Of a DNA stretch of 54,312 nucleotides, positions 40,416 to 48,817 are shown piece after piece. Below the pieces are notes generated by a model. The model saw only the letters and a program-made list of their open reading frames with translations, did no database searches and was not told the origin of the DNA. Source of the DNA: Catellatospora vulcania (GTDB lineage Bacteria; Actinomycetota; Actinomycetes; Mycobacteriales; Micromonosporaceae); the NCBI RefSeq assembly GCF_009720385.1, contig NZ_ML769304.1, forward strand, positions 320,997 to 375,308, written 5' to 3'. The position numbers and the translations under genes were made by a program. The number at the start of each line of letters is the position of its first letter. The first letter of the stretch is position 1.

Positions 40416-41894
40416 ATGGAGAACATCAGCAACGGCCGCCGCTGGCTCGGCCTCATGGCGATCCTCGCCGCGACCCTCATGAACCTGCTCGACTCGACCG
40501 TGGTCAACGTGGCCGCCCCGTCGATCCTGGCCGACCTGCACGGCACCTACGGCGACCTGCAGTGGATCGCCGCCGGATACACCCTGGCGCTGGCGGTGGG
40601 CCTGCTGGTCGGTGGCCGGCTCGGCGACATGTTCGGTCGCCGCCGGGTGCTGCTCATCGGCGTCGTCGGCTTCGTCGCCGCGTCGGCGTTGTGCGCTTCA
40701 GCCTGGTCGCCGGAGTCGCTGATCGGCGCGCGGGTCGCGCAGGGCCTGTTCGGCGCCGTCATGATCCCGCAGGGCTTCGGCCTGATCCGCGACCTGTTCG
40801 GACCCGCCGACTTCGGCAAGGCGTTCGGGGTGTTCGGCCCGGCCATCGGACTGTCGACCATCCTCGGCCCGGTGGTGTCCGGGGTGCTCGTCGACGCCGA
40901 CCTGTTCGGCACGGGCTGGCGCATGGTGTTCGCGATCAACCTGCCGCTGGGGCTGTTCGCATTGATCGTCGGTCTGCGTACGCTGCCGGCGGGGATCAGC
41001 CCCGCGCGGGCCCGGCGGCTGGACACGGTCGGCGCACTGCTGGCCGCCGCGGGCATGTTCCTGCTGGTCTTTCCGCTGATGCAGGGCCGCGAGCACGGCT
41101 GGCCCGCGTGGACCTGGGTCATGCTGGCCACGTCGGTCGTGGTGCTCGGCGTGTTCGCCGCCCACCAGCGCCGCCGCCAGGCATCCGGGCGTACGCCACT
41201 GGTCGAGCTGAGCGTGTTCGCCAAGCGCTCGTACACCTCGGGCACGCTGTTCGTGCTGGTGTTCTTCGGCGCGATCGTCGGCTTCTCGCTCGCCGTCGGC
41301 CTGTTCCTGCAGCTCGGCCTCGGCTACAGCCCGGTGCGGGCGAGCGTGACCATGTCCGCGTGGGCGGTCGGCGCGTTCCTCGGCTCGGGCTTCAGCGCCG
41401 GGGCGATGGCGAGACTCGGACGGCGCATCCTGCACCTGGGCCTGGCCCTGATGACCGTCGGCCTGATCCTGCTCTACGCCATGTTCTCCGCGTACGGCAC
41501 CGGCATCGGCGGGTGGAGCCTGGCGTTGCCGCTGTTCGTGTACGGCCTGGGCATGGGCATGATCTTCGTGCCGCTGTTCGACGTGATCATGGGTGACATC
41601 GCCGACCACGAGGTCGGCTCGGCCTCCGGCATCCTGGAGTCGGTCCAGCAGCTCGGGTCTTCGCTGGGGGTTGCCGCGCTGGGCACCGTGTTCTTCACCG
41701 CGGCCGGGGCCACCGGGCAGGCCGCCGGGTTCCTGCACGCCTCGCAGCGGGTGACGCTGGTGGCGATCGCGCTGACGGTGGTCGCCTTCGGCCTGGCGTT
41801 CCTGCTCCCCCGCAAGGCCCGCACGAACGAGCTGCCCACGTCGGCCGAGGCCACCGTGGCGGCGACACCCGAACGCGAGGGCGCGCTGGTCTGA
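40416..41894 (+). CDS. MFS drug-efflux transporter, DHA2 (EmrB/QacA) family
   Basis: A 492-aa membrane protein with about 14 helices. Motifs: N-terminal LMNLLDSTVVNVAAPSI, motif A GRLGDMFGRRRVLLIG, and the antiporter motif C GPAIGLSTILGPVVSG. Length fits 14-TM proton-driven drug exporters. Start ATG is 11 nt after the long operator, leaving little room for a standard leader, so the message may be nearly leaderless. Probably induced by a ligand acting on the divergent WYL regulator; the exported compound is unknown. Confidence 0.92.
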   Translation: MENISNGRRWLGLMAILAATLMNLLDSTVVNVAAPSILADLHGTYGDLQWIAAGYTLALAVGLLVGGRLGDMFGRRRVLLIGVVGFVAASALCASAWSPESLIGARVAQGLFGAVMIPQGFGLIRDLFGPADFGKAFGVFGPAIGLSTILGPVVSGVLVDADLFGTGWRMVFAINLPLGLFALIVGLRTLPAGISPARARRLDTVGALLAAAGMFLLVFPLMQGREHGWPAWTWVMLATSVVVLGVFAAHQRRRQASGRTPLVELSVFAKRSYTSGTLFVLVFFGAIVGFSLAVGLFLQLGLGYSPVRASVTMSAWAVGAFLGSGFSAGAMARLGRRILHLGLALMTVGLILLYAMFSAYGTGIGGWSLALPLFVYGLGMGMIFVPLFDVIMGDIADHEVGSASGILESVQQLGSSLGVAALGTVFFTAAGATGQAAGFLHASQRVTLVAIALTVVAFGLAFLLPRKARTNELPTSAEATVAATPEREGALV

Positions 41895-41902
41895 AGACAC
41901 CT

Positions 41903-41934
41903 TGCGGTGCGGGCCCGGTCCGGCCCGCACCGCA
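41903..41934. terminator. Bidirectional terminator between MFS and NACHT genes
   Basis: TGCGGTGCGGGCC (41903-41915) and GGCCCGCACCGCA (41922-41934) pair perfectly around CGGTCC. It lies between the convergent stops of the MFS gene (41894) and the NACHT-HEAT gene (42001), so it can serve both strands. Confidence 0.75.
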
Positions 41935-42000
41935 CTTACGATCTTCACAGGCCGATGTCCCGTTTGCCCGGCGTCCCCCGGCACGGGATCCTCGCGCGGA

Positions 42001-45000
42001 CTACGCCTGATCGTCGCAGTCGACCGTGGCCGGCACGCCGGTCGCCACCCTCACCGCCGTGTGTGCGATCTCGCGTACCGATTCATCCTGGTCAGCGACC
42101 GCAAGCTGCCGCAACAGGGACAACGTGCGCTCGTCGTCCCACCAGCCCAGGGCGAGCAGCGCTATGGCGACCTTGCGATTGAACTCCTCGACGTCCGCCA
42201 CGGCCACTTCCCGCAGCATGACCGGCGTCTGCCCCTCGTCATGCCAACCGGCGGCCACCGCACGCATCGCCGCCGCGCTGACGATCGACGGCCCGATCTC
42301 CAGGAACCCCTCCGAAGGTCCCGTCAACCTCGACAGCGCCTGCAGCGCAGGAAGTGTCCTGGCGTCGCCACGCCAATCGCGTGCCAGCGTGTTCACCGCT
42401 TCGGCCTGCGTCCACCAGTTCTCCTCGTGCAACGCCCGATCGCGCAGCATCGGCAGCGTGCCCGCATCTGTCGGCCAGCCCTCCACGATCGCCCGCATCG
42501 CCGCCTGCCGCACGATCGAGCTTCCCTCGCTCGCCACCATCCTGTGCAACGACGCCAGCACCTCGGCATTGCCCCTGCCACCGCGACCCATGACGGACGC
42601 CGCCTCGGATCGGACGTTCTCATCAGGGTCGCGTGCCGCGATCTCCAGCGTCAACGGCAAGGTGCCGGGGTCGTCAAGCCAGCACTCGCCGATCGCGGTC
42701 AGCGCGGATCGGCGCACCGCGAAACTCGGTTCGTCCACCGCCAGGCGTCGCAACAGCTCCAGCAGGTCGCGTCGTCGGCGTCGGGAGGCCACCGCGACGA
42801 CCGCCGCCGCGCGCACGATCGGCTCACCGCGTCCGACTGCGACCTTGTGCAGCAGTGGAAAGGTCCCTGTGTCATCGGGCCAGCCCGCTTCGAGGGTCTG
42901 GACCGCGGTCACCAGGACATCGATGTCGTCGGCCGCGGCTATGAGGTTTCTGACCGACTCAAGCGCACCCGGATGCAGCTGCCAGCCCGACCCGATCGCC
43001 ACGACGGCCGCGATTCGCAGGAATCGTTCCTCGGCGTTCTGCGCGAGGTCGCGCAAGAACTCGAACGAGGCGGGCTCGCCTCGCCATCCGGCCCCGATCG
43101 CCCTGACCGCAGCGATACGTGCAGCGACGTCTCCGTCACCGGCGGCCACGCCACGCAGGAAAGACAACGCGTCGGCATCCCCGTGCCACCCGACCCCGAT
43201 CAGCGACAGCGCCGCGGTGCGGACGTACAACCCGGGCTCCTGCGCGACGAGTTCGCGCAGTCTCGCCAGCGGAACAGGACGGCGACGCTGCGCCCGCAGC
43301 GCCTCGATCGCGCTGAGGCGGACGTCGGTCACCGGGTGCCGGAACGCGAGTTCGACGAGGTGGTCTGTGCTCGCACCGGGCTCGCGGCAGGCGTTTGCCA
43401 GCACCGCGGCCGGCACGGCGCCGGCGTCGGCCAGGTCCCACACCCGACGATGGAACCAGTCGAGGTAGCCCTCCCAACCTGGCAGCGCAGTCCCCAGCCC
43501 GGCAACCGTCGGCACGATCGTGCCGCTCACAGCCGCCCCGCCGCCGAGCAGGTTGGTCTTCGCCGTGAAGGAGAGCACCTCCAGCGCGTGGATGAGGTGA
43601 CGGAACACGGCAGGACCGGCCAGGGTCAACCGGCTCAGCCTGCGCACCTCCGCCAGGCACCGCACGGCGAGCGCGAGGTGGGTCGGCGAAGCCTCATGTC
43701 GAACGGCCCAGTGCGGGTTCCGGTCGAGCAGGCTGAGGATGCAGCGCTCGGCGGTGCTCTCGCCCAGCATACCGGTGATCAGCAACAGCACCTCCTGCCA
43801 GGCCGGGTCCTGCCAGCGGCGCTGGAAGAGGTCGACGAGCTGGTCCTCGGTGAGCTCCCGGGTGCGATGGAAACGGTCCACGATGTCCGCGGCGGCGAGG
43901 TACTCCAGGAAGGACCGGTGCACGAATCCGTACACGTTGCCGCCGAATCGGCTCAGGATGAAGTTGCGGTCCCGGAACTGCTGAAGCATGGACGCGGCCG
44001 CCTGCTTGGCCTTGTCGAGCGGCACGTGGCCGGGGTCCCGTTCCCGCAGGAAGGCGGCGAACTCGCCGGTCAGATCGTGGCCGCTGATGAAGTTGCCCGA
44101 CAGCCCGGCCGGGCTGTCCTGCATCCGCCGGGCGACCAGGCGCAGCAGCTCCAGCTTGTCGGTGGCGTCCAGGTAGGGCAGGTTCGCCGACGGCAGTTCC
44201 TGGTTCAGGAACTTGCTCGGGTCCCAGTGCTCGACCATCACCGTGACCGCGTGCTCGAAGACGCTGCTCCGGTCGCGCGGCAGGGCCCGCCGCCGCCCGA
44301 TGATGGCGAGGATCGTGAGCAGCATCGGGTTCCCGGCGATCTCGGCCACGGCCGTGGAGTTGCCGATGGCGTTGAGCAGACGGCCTGCGAGCTGCTCGCC
44401 CTGTGCGGGGTCGGCCCGGCAGGTCACCTGATACCACCGGGTCACGAAATCGCGGACCTGCCCGTCGTCGAGATCCTGGATCTTGGCTTTGGCGAAACCG
44501 GCCGTCCTCAGGTCCTCGCCCTGGTATCCGACGGGACGGGAGGTGACCACGACCCGAGCCTGTGGATGGGCGTCGGCGAAGCCGACGATGTGCCGTTCCA
44601 CGAGGTTGCGCAGTTCGGGTTCGAACACCTCGTCGAGCCCGTCGAAGAAGACCACCGCCCGGCCGTCGGTGCGCAGGTGATGTGCCAGGTCCTCCGGGGG
44701 CAGCCCGGTTCCCTCGGCGTGCCGCTGCTGCCAGTACCGGGCGAACGCGTCCACCGGGTCGGCGCTCAGCACGCGGGAGAACGCGCGCAGTTCGACGAGC
44801 AGCGGCAGCCATCCGGCCAGCGGCGCCAGCGGATCCGTCGGCTGCACCTGGCCGCTGAGCGTGTAGACGACATACTTCGTCAGCGTGGTCTTGCCCGCGC
44901 CCGGATCGCCCAGCAGAACCAGGCGCGCACCCTCACCGGCGAGCAGTTCCAGCGCCTGGACCGGCGGGCGCTGGGTGTATGCCTTGCGTACGTCGGCCAG

Positions 45001-45537
45001 CAGTGCCCGGTCCACGTCGGGTGGTAGGTCACGCAGGTCCTGGAGGTCGTCCTGGGCCAGGCGCAGCATCAGCTCGCGGGGTAGCTCGACGGTCGGTGGA
45101 TCGCTTCTCACGAGCTGGCCGACGAAGATCTCACCCAGCCGCAGGGGCGGGTGGTCGTCCTGCTCCGACAGCGGTGTCAGCACCTCCAGGTCGATGCTCT
45201 GGAAGCGCCTGCGCACCGCTGTTCGGTAGGCCTGGCGCGCGGCCTCCCAGCCGGCTGTCCGGCCGGCCGATCCGGCCTCCTGCTCGTGTGCCGAACGACC
45301 CCGGTGGAGCAGCCAGCCCGCTGATCCCACCGCCACACCGAGCAGAGCCGTCAGGCCGCCGGCGACGCTCATCCAGCTGTCCGCGTCGCCGAGTGTCTGC
45401 CCGACCAGGAAGAGCACCAGCCGGACCATCAGGGTCACCGTTCCCGCGACAACGAGTGCCGCTGCGGCATACCACCAGGTCGCCCGGGACATGAGTCGCA
45501 TTTGGACATCATCCAGCAGATCCCACAGAACCGGCAT
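42001..45537 (-). CDS. Membrane-anchored NACHT NTPase with C-terminal HEAT repeats (STAND/NLR-like)
   Basis: A 1178-aa protein. Two N-terminal membrane helices about 20-75 (WWYAAAALVVAGTVTLMVRLVLFLVG, WMSVAGGLTALLGVAVGSAGWLL), a linker, then a NACHT NTPase with Walker A GDPGAGKTT (210-218) and Walker B VVFFDGLDE (about 295-303), followed by NACHT winged-helix-type sequence (GNPMLLTILAIIG, FVHRSFLEYLAA). From about 740 to the end runs an array of roughly ten 32-37-residue HEAT-like repeats built on GW.DDP.TLPLL..A..D....VR.AA. Start may also be 45501. Bacterial NACHT proteins include antiphage sensors; here the repeats would sense and the helices tether it to the membrane. Confidence 0.88.
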   Translation of the reverse strand: MPVLWDLLDDVQMRLMSRATWWYAAAALVVAGTVTLMVRLVLFLVGQTLGDADSWMSVAGGLTALLGVAVGSAGWLLHRGRSAHEQEAGSAGRTAGWEAARQAYRTAVRRRFQSIDLEVLTPLSEQDDHPPLRLGEIFVGQLVRSDPPTVELPRELMLRLAQDDLQDLRDLPPDVDRALLADVRKAYTQRPPVQALELLAGEGARLVLLGDPGAGKTTLTKYVVYTLSGQVQPTDPLAPLAGWLPLLVELRAFSRVLSADPVDAFARYWQQRHAEGTGLPPEDLAHHLRTDGRAVVFFDGLDEVFEPELRNLVERHIVGFADAHPQARVVVTSRPVGYQGEDLRTAGFAKAKIQDLDDGQVRDFVTRWYQVTCRADPAQGEQLAGRLLNAIGNSTAVAEIAGNPMLLTILAIIGRRRALPRDRSSVFEHAVTVMVEHWDPSKFLNQELPSANLPYLDATDKLELLRLVARRMQDSPAGLSGNFISGHDLTGEFAAFLRERDPGHVPLDKAKQAAASMLQQFRDRNFILSRFGGNVYGFVHRSFLEYLAAADIVDRFHRTRELTEDQLVDLFQRRWQDPAWQEVLLLITGMLGESTAERCILSLLDRNPHWAVRHEASPTHLALAVRCLAEVRRLSRLTLAGPAVFRHLIHALEVLSFTAKTNLLGGGAAVSGTIVPTVAGLGTALPGWEGYLDWFHRRVWDLADAGAVPAAVLANACREPGASTDHLVELAFRHPVTDVRLSAIEALRAQRRRPVPLARLRELVAQEPGLYVRTAALSLIGVGWHGDADALSFLRGVAAGDGDVAARIAAVRAIGAGWRGEPASFEFLRDLAQNAEERFLRIAAVVAIGSGWQLHPGALESVRNLIAAADDIDVLVTAVQTLEAGWPDDTGTFPLLHKVAVGRGEPIVRAAAVVAVASRRRRRDLLELLRRLAVDEPSFAVRRSALTAIGECWLDDPGTLPLTLEIAARDPDENVRSEAASVMGRGGRGNAEVLASLHRMVASEGSSIVRQAAMRAIVEGWPTDAGTLPMLRDRALHEENWWTQAEAVNTLARDWRGDARTLPALQALSRLTGPSEGFLEIGPSIVSAAAMRAVAAGWHDEGQTPVMLREVAVADVEEFNRKVAIALLALGWWDDERTLSLLRQLAVADQDESVREIAHTAVRVATGVPATVDCDDQA

Positions 45538-45697
45538 CACCCCATCGATTGGTCCGCACGACCGACCCGAAGGCACCCCCGGTGATTTGGTGGAATGACG
45601 TTTGTGCAGTACCTTGGCGCGAACAATTCTCACGGCCAGAGCCGACGCGCGCGACGGGGACGCACGCCGGCGGCGTCAGGCATGGAGGCCGCGCGCA

Positions 45698-46531
45698 ATG
45701 ACTTCGTACACCGTCACCATCACGCCTGACGACCCCGCTCAGGCCGTCACGACGATCCGGCTCGACCTCGACGGGGCCGCGACCACGGTGCGCGAGCTGC
45801 GCCTGTCGGCCGGCTCCGGCGGCAGCCTGACGCCCGGCGATCTGCCTGTGCTCGACCTGAACCAGCTCGTCACCGCGGTGCTCGCGGCGACGTCCGGGGC
45901 AGCCCCGGCAGCCGCACCGGCCAAGCCGTCCCGGCGTACCCCGGCCGTGCCCGCCGCCGTGCCCGGTGAGCTGGAGATGCAGGCCCCGGCCGAGGGCGAG
46001 CCCGTCGCGACGAAGGCGGCAGGCCGCAAGCGTCCCGCAGTCAAGGCGGCACCGGCTGCCTACGCGGCGGAAACCCCGGCCGCACCCGTGGTGACCGAGG
46101 CCGCCGTTGCCGCGATTGCCAAGGCCGACGCGAAGGCTGAAGGCAAGTCCGACACCGGCAAGTCCGCGGGCAAGGCACGAGTGGCCAAGACCGGCACCGC
46201 CAAGCCCGGCGCGGCAGAGCCCGCTGCGGCGAAGCCCGCTGCGGCGAAGGCGGCGCGGGCCAAGGCGTCCGCGCGCAACGCCGCGGCCGCGGCGCGGGAG
46301 AAGAAGGCGGCCCCGGCCAAGGCCACGGCGAAGAAGGCCGCCTCGTCCACCCCGGACAGCGGCCGCCCGAGCGGTGCCAGCCGCAGCTACCGCAAGCTGC
46401 CGGAGGACTTCGAGCAGGTGCTGCGCCAGGCCGGTGACAGTGCCAGCGTCATCGCCGACCACTACGACGTGCCGCGACACACCGCGTACGGCTGGATCCG
46501 TACCGCCCGCAAGAAGGCCGCCACGGTCTGA
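45698..46531 (+). CDS. Histone-H1-like Ala/Lys-rich protein with C-terminal HTH
   Basis: A 277-aa nucleoid-type protein. Residues 1-65 form a small beta-rich domain (SYTVTITPDDPAQAVTTIRLDLDG). Residues about 75-225 are Ala/Lys/Pro-rich with AAKPAAAKAARAK-type repeats like histone H1 tails. The C-terminal 50 residues form a helix-turn-helix (SYRKLPEDFEQVLRQAGDSASVIADHYDVPRHTAYGWIRTARKKA). GGAGG lies nine bases before the ATG. Likely binds DNA without strict specificity, like a bridging or compaction factor. The two-ended layout recalls Lsr2, but the sequence is different. Gene is divergent from the NACHT gene. Confidence 0.75.
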   Translation: MTSYTVTITPDDPAQAVTTIRLDLDGAATTVRELRLSAGSGGSLTPGDLPVLDLNQLVTAVLAATSGAAPAAAPAKPSRRTPAVPAAVPGELEMQAPAEGEPVATKAAGRKRPAVKAAPAAYAAETPAAPVVTEAAVAAIAKADAKAEGKSDTGKSAGKARVAKTGTAKPGAAEPAAAKPAAAKAARAKASARNAAAAAREKKAAPAKATAKKAASSTPDSGRPSGASRSYRKLPEDFEQVLRQAGDSASVIADHYDVPRHTAYGWIRTARKKAATV

Positions 46532-46558
46532 CCCGACGGCACGAGCCACTGCTCGACG

Positions 46559-47056
46559 GTGCGCGTGGACGACCACGCGCACCGTTTGCTTTTCCGCGAC
46601 CATCGCACGCTCATCCGCGTCGGCCTGTCGCCGCGCCCGTTACTGGTCATCACGGGTTCCGCCGACGGCGGATTCGACCCCACGCGCAGTGGCGTCGACG
46701 AGGACGAGATGACGCCCCCGCACGGACTGTTCCTGGTCGCCACCCTGTCTGCCGAACCGGTGGGCTGCGGCGCGCTGCGTCTGCACCCCGGCGAACCCGC
46801 CGAGATCAAGCGCGTCTGGGTCTCGGAGTCCGTGCGCGGCCTCGGCGTGGGCCGCCGCATCATGGGTGAACTGGAACGGCACGCGGCGGCCGCCGGAGCC
46901 GACTCCGTGCGGCTCGACACCAACCGCACCCTCACCGAGGCGATCCGGCTCTACCGCACCTCGGGCTACCAGGAGATCCCCGCCTACAACGACAACCCGT
47001 ACGCCCGCCACGGGTTCGCCAAGCCGCTGGTTCATTCGGCGACCCCACGTCGATGA
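46559..47056 (+). CDS. GNAT-family N-acetyltransferase
   Basis: A GNAT acetyltransferase of about 165 aa. Acetyl-CoA motif A reads EIKRVWVSESVRGLGVGRRIMGELERHA, with the R-G-L-G-V-G loop. Motif B is LDTNRTLTEAIRLYRTSGYQEIPAYNDNPYARHGFAKPL. The start is unsure: GTG 46559 has no good ribosome site and the first 30 residues look atypical, so translation may begin later or the N-terminus is degenerate. The acceptor is unknown. A repeat-type hairpin follows at 47121. Confidence 0.82.
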   Translation: MRVDDHAHRLLFRDHRTLIRVGLSPRPLLVITGSADGGFDPTRSGVDEDEMTPPHGLFLVATLSAEPVGCGALRLHPGEPAEIKRVWVSESVRGLGVGRRIMGELERHAAAAGADSVRLDTNRTLTEAIRLYRTSGYQEIPAYNDNPYARHGFAKPLVHSATPRR

Positions 47057-47120
47057 CGGCCCTGACGAGGCCTGGGACGAAGGTCGCCGGCAGCGCAGGT
47101 CAGCGCGCAGTGGCGTTAAG

Positions 47121-47162
47121 AAGGGCACCTTCCTCTACCTATGGCGATGTGAAGGTGCCCTT
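47121..47162. repeat. AAGGGCACCTTC palindromic repeat, copy 1
   Basis: AAGGGCACCTTC (47121-47132) and GAAGGTGCCCTT (47151-47162) pair perfectly around an 18-nt loop that includes GGCGATGT. The same arms and part of the loop recur at 52448-52493. It sits between convergent genes (GNAT and YciO), as expected for a bidirectional terminator. Repeats of this type are, to my recollection, abundant in Micromonosporaceae genomes. Confidence 0.8.
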
Positions 47163-47166
47163 GCTT

Positions 47167-47787
47167 TCATTCGAAGCGGGTGGGGTCGCCGGCGCCTATG
47201 CGGAGGATCACGGGTTCGTCTTCGGAGAAGTCGACGACCGTGGTGGGTTCGGTGCCGCAGTCGCCGGAGTCGATGACGGCGTCGATCAGGTGGTCGAGGC
47301 GCTCCTTGATCTCCCAGCCCTGGGTCATCGGCTCGGTGTCGCCGGGCAGCAGCAGGGTGCTGGAGACCAGCGGCTCGCCGAGTTCCTCCAGCAGGGCCTG
47401 GACCACCGGGTGGTCGGGGATGCGTACGCCGACGGTGTGCTTCTTCGGGTGCAGCATGCGGCGTGGCACCTCGCGCAGCGCCGGCAGGATGAAGGTGTAG
47501 CTGCCTGGCGTCGCCGCCTTGATCAGCCGGAACACCGAGTTGTCTATCTTGACGAACTGCCCGAGCTGGGCGAAGTCGCGGCAGACCAGGGTGAAGTGGT
47601 GCCGCTCGTCGAGTTTGCGGATGTCGCGGATGCGGTCCAGCCCGTCCTTGTCGCCCAGCTTGCAGCCGAAGGCGAAGCACGAGTCGGTGGGGTAGGCGAT
47701 CAGCCCGCCCTCCCGCACGATGTCGACGACCTGCCGGATGGAGCGGGCTTGCGGGTTGTCCGGGTGCACGTCGAAATACCTGGCCAC
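47167..47787 (-). CDS. YciO/Sua5/YrdC-family protein (L-threonylcarbamoyladenylate synthase-like)
   Basis: A 206-aa YrdC-fold protein. N-terminal GGLIAYPTDSCFAFGCKLGDKDGLDRIRDIRKLDERHHFTLVCRDF matches the KRP-type nucleotide/threonine pocket. SYTFILPA, HTVGVRIPDHPVVQALLEELGEPLVSSTLLLPG follow. The KxR/SxN signature appears as in YciO rather than in the essential tsaC gene. Bona fide TsaC makes threonylcarbamoyl-AMP for tRNA t6A; YciO members are separate paralogues of lesser-known role. Full length. Convergent with the GNAT gene across the palindromic repeat. Confidence 0.9.
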   Translation of the reverse strand: MARYFDVHPDNPQARSIRQVVDIVREGGLIAYPTDSCFAFGCKLGDKDGLDRIRDIRKLDERHHFTLVCRDFAQLGQFVKIDNSVFRLIKAATPGSYTFILPALREVPRRMLHPKKHTVGVRIPDHPVVQALLEELGEPLVSSTLLLPGDTEPMTQGWEIKERLDHLIDAVIDSGDCGTEPTTVVDFSEDEPVILRIGAGDPTRFE

Positions 47788-47905
47788 ACGCTGAGACTAG
47801 TCCTCCGCGGGCGGCCGTGCCCGGCGCACTCGCAGGCACGGGCGCACGGCCGGCGTCGAGGTGCACTAGGCTCGGCCGCCTTGGGATCCCTGGGGAGGAA
47901 AACCA

Positions 47906-48817
47906 ATGCGCTTCACGCGTACGCATGCCGTCGTCGGCACCTTGACCGTGGTCGCCGCGGTGCTGGCCGGCGTGGTGCTGGTCCTGGACCGTGGCGGTGA
48001 CCCGGAGACCGGTGCCGAGCCGCGCCCGAACGCGGTGTTCGCCACCGACGAGCCGGCCGGGCCGAGCGAGTCGGCGGAGGCCTCGCCGAGCCCGTCGCCC
48101 TCAGTGAAACCGTCGCCGTCGAAGTCACCCAAGCCGAAGCCCAAGCCCAAGCCGAGCCCGAAGAAGGTGGACCTGCCCGGCCCGCCGCCGCCCGCGCCCA
48201 AGCCGGCGTCGACGCCGTCGGGCGTCAAGTGCCCGACCTACAAGGGCACGAACGCGCCCAAGGCCGACGTCGAGGCGGCGCTGGAGTCCGCCGCGGCCCG
48301 TAAGTTCTGGACGGTCTCGCAGGTCACCCTGCCGCCGAAGCTGATCAAAGCCGTGGCGATGCAGGAGAGCGGCTGGCAGTCGGCCATCATCGCGTGCGAC
48401 GGCGGCATCGGCACGATGCAGGTCATGTCGAGCACCGCGACGTGGCTCAACGACGACTCCCCGTTCACCCTCGACGAGGACGTCAACACGCTCCAGGGCA
48501 ACACGGTGCTGGGCTCGGCCTACCTGCAGTGGCTGATCCGGTACTTCGGGATGAAGTACGGCATCGGCTGCGAGGAGCCGGACCCGGCGGTGTCCCCCGC
48601 CCCGGCCTGCACGCCGGACTACACGCTGCGCGAGGACGACTGCCGCCGCGACCCGGCCGTCGCCGACAGCAAGGAATGGTGCCTGCTCAACGCGGTCATC
48701 TCGGCCTACAACTACGGGCAGAACGCCGTCGACAAGGAGATCAACGACGGTGACGAGGTGTGGTATCCCAACGCGCCGTACGTGGCCAACGTCCGGGCGC
48801 TGATGGAGCGGTACTGA
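47906..48817 (+). CDS. Secreted lytic transglycosylase-like protein
   Basis: A 303-aa exported wall enzyme. Residues 1-27 are a signal or anchor helix (HAVVGTLTVVAAVLAGVVLVL). A Ser/Pro/Lys-rich linker spans 45-105 (PSPSPSVKPSPSKSPKPKPK). The SLT-type domain follows, with catalytic Glu in LIKAVAMQESGWQ, GGIGTMQVM, and the late AYNYGQNAVDKEI motif. Several Cys (IGCEEPDP, PACTPDY, EDDCRRDP, EWCLLNA) suggest disulfides. GGGGAGG precedes the ATG. Acts on peptidoglycan outside the membrane. The Ser/Thr-poor, Pro-rich linker may be modified by the adjacent mannosyltransferase, but this is conjecture. Confidence 0.87.
   Translation: MRFTRTHAVVGTLTVVAAVLAGVVLVLDRGGDPETGAEPRPNAVFATDEPAGPSESAEASPSPSPSVKPSPSKSPKPKPKPKPSPKKVDLPGPPPPAPKPASTPSGVKCPTYKGTNAPKADVEAALESAAARKFWTVSQVTLPPKLIKAVAMQESGWQSAIIACDGGIGTMQVMSSTATWLNDDSPFTLDEDVNTLQGNTVLGSAYLQWLIRYFGMKYGIGCEEPDPAVSPAPACTPDYTLREDDCRRDPAVADSKEWCLLNAVISAYNYGQNAVDKEINDGDEVWYPNAPYVANVRALMERY

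Noticed and set aside
41902..45027. Plus-strand frame of 1041 codons opposite the NACHT-HEAT gene
   Set aside because: Arg/Gln/His-rich translation without motifs; the minus strand has Walker A, Walker B and HEAT repeats.
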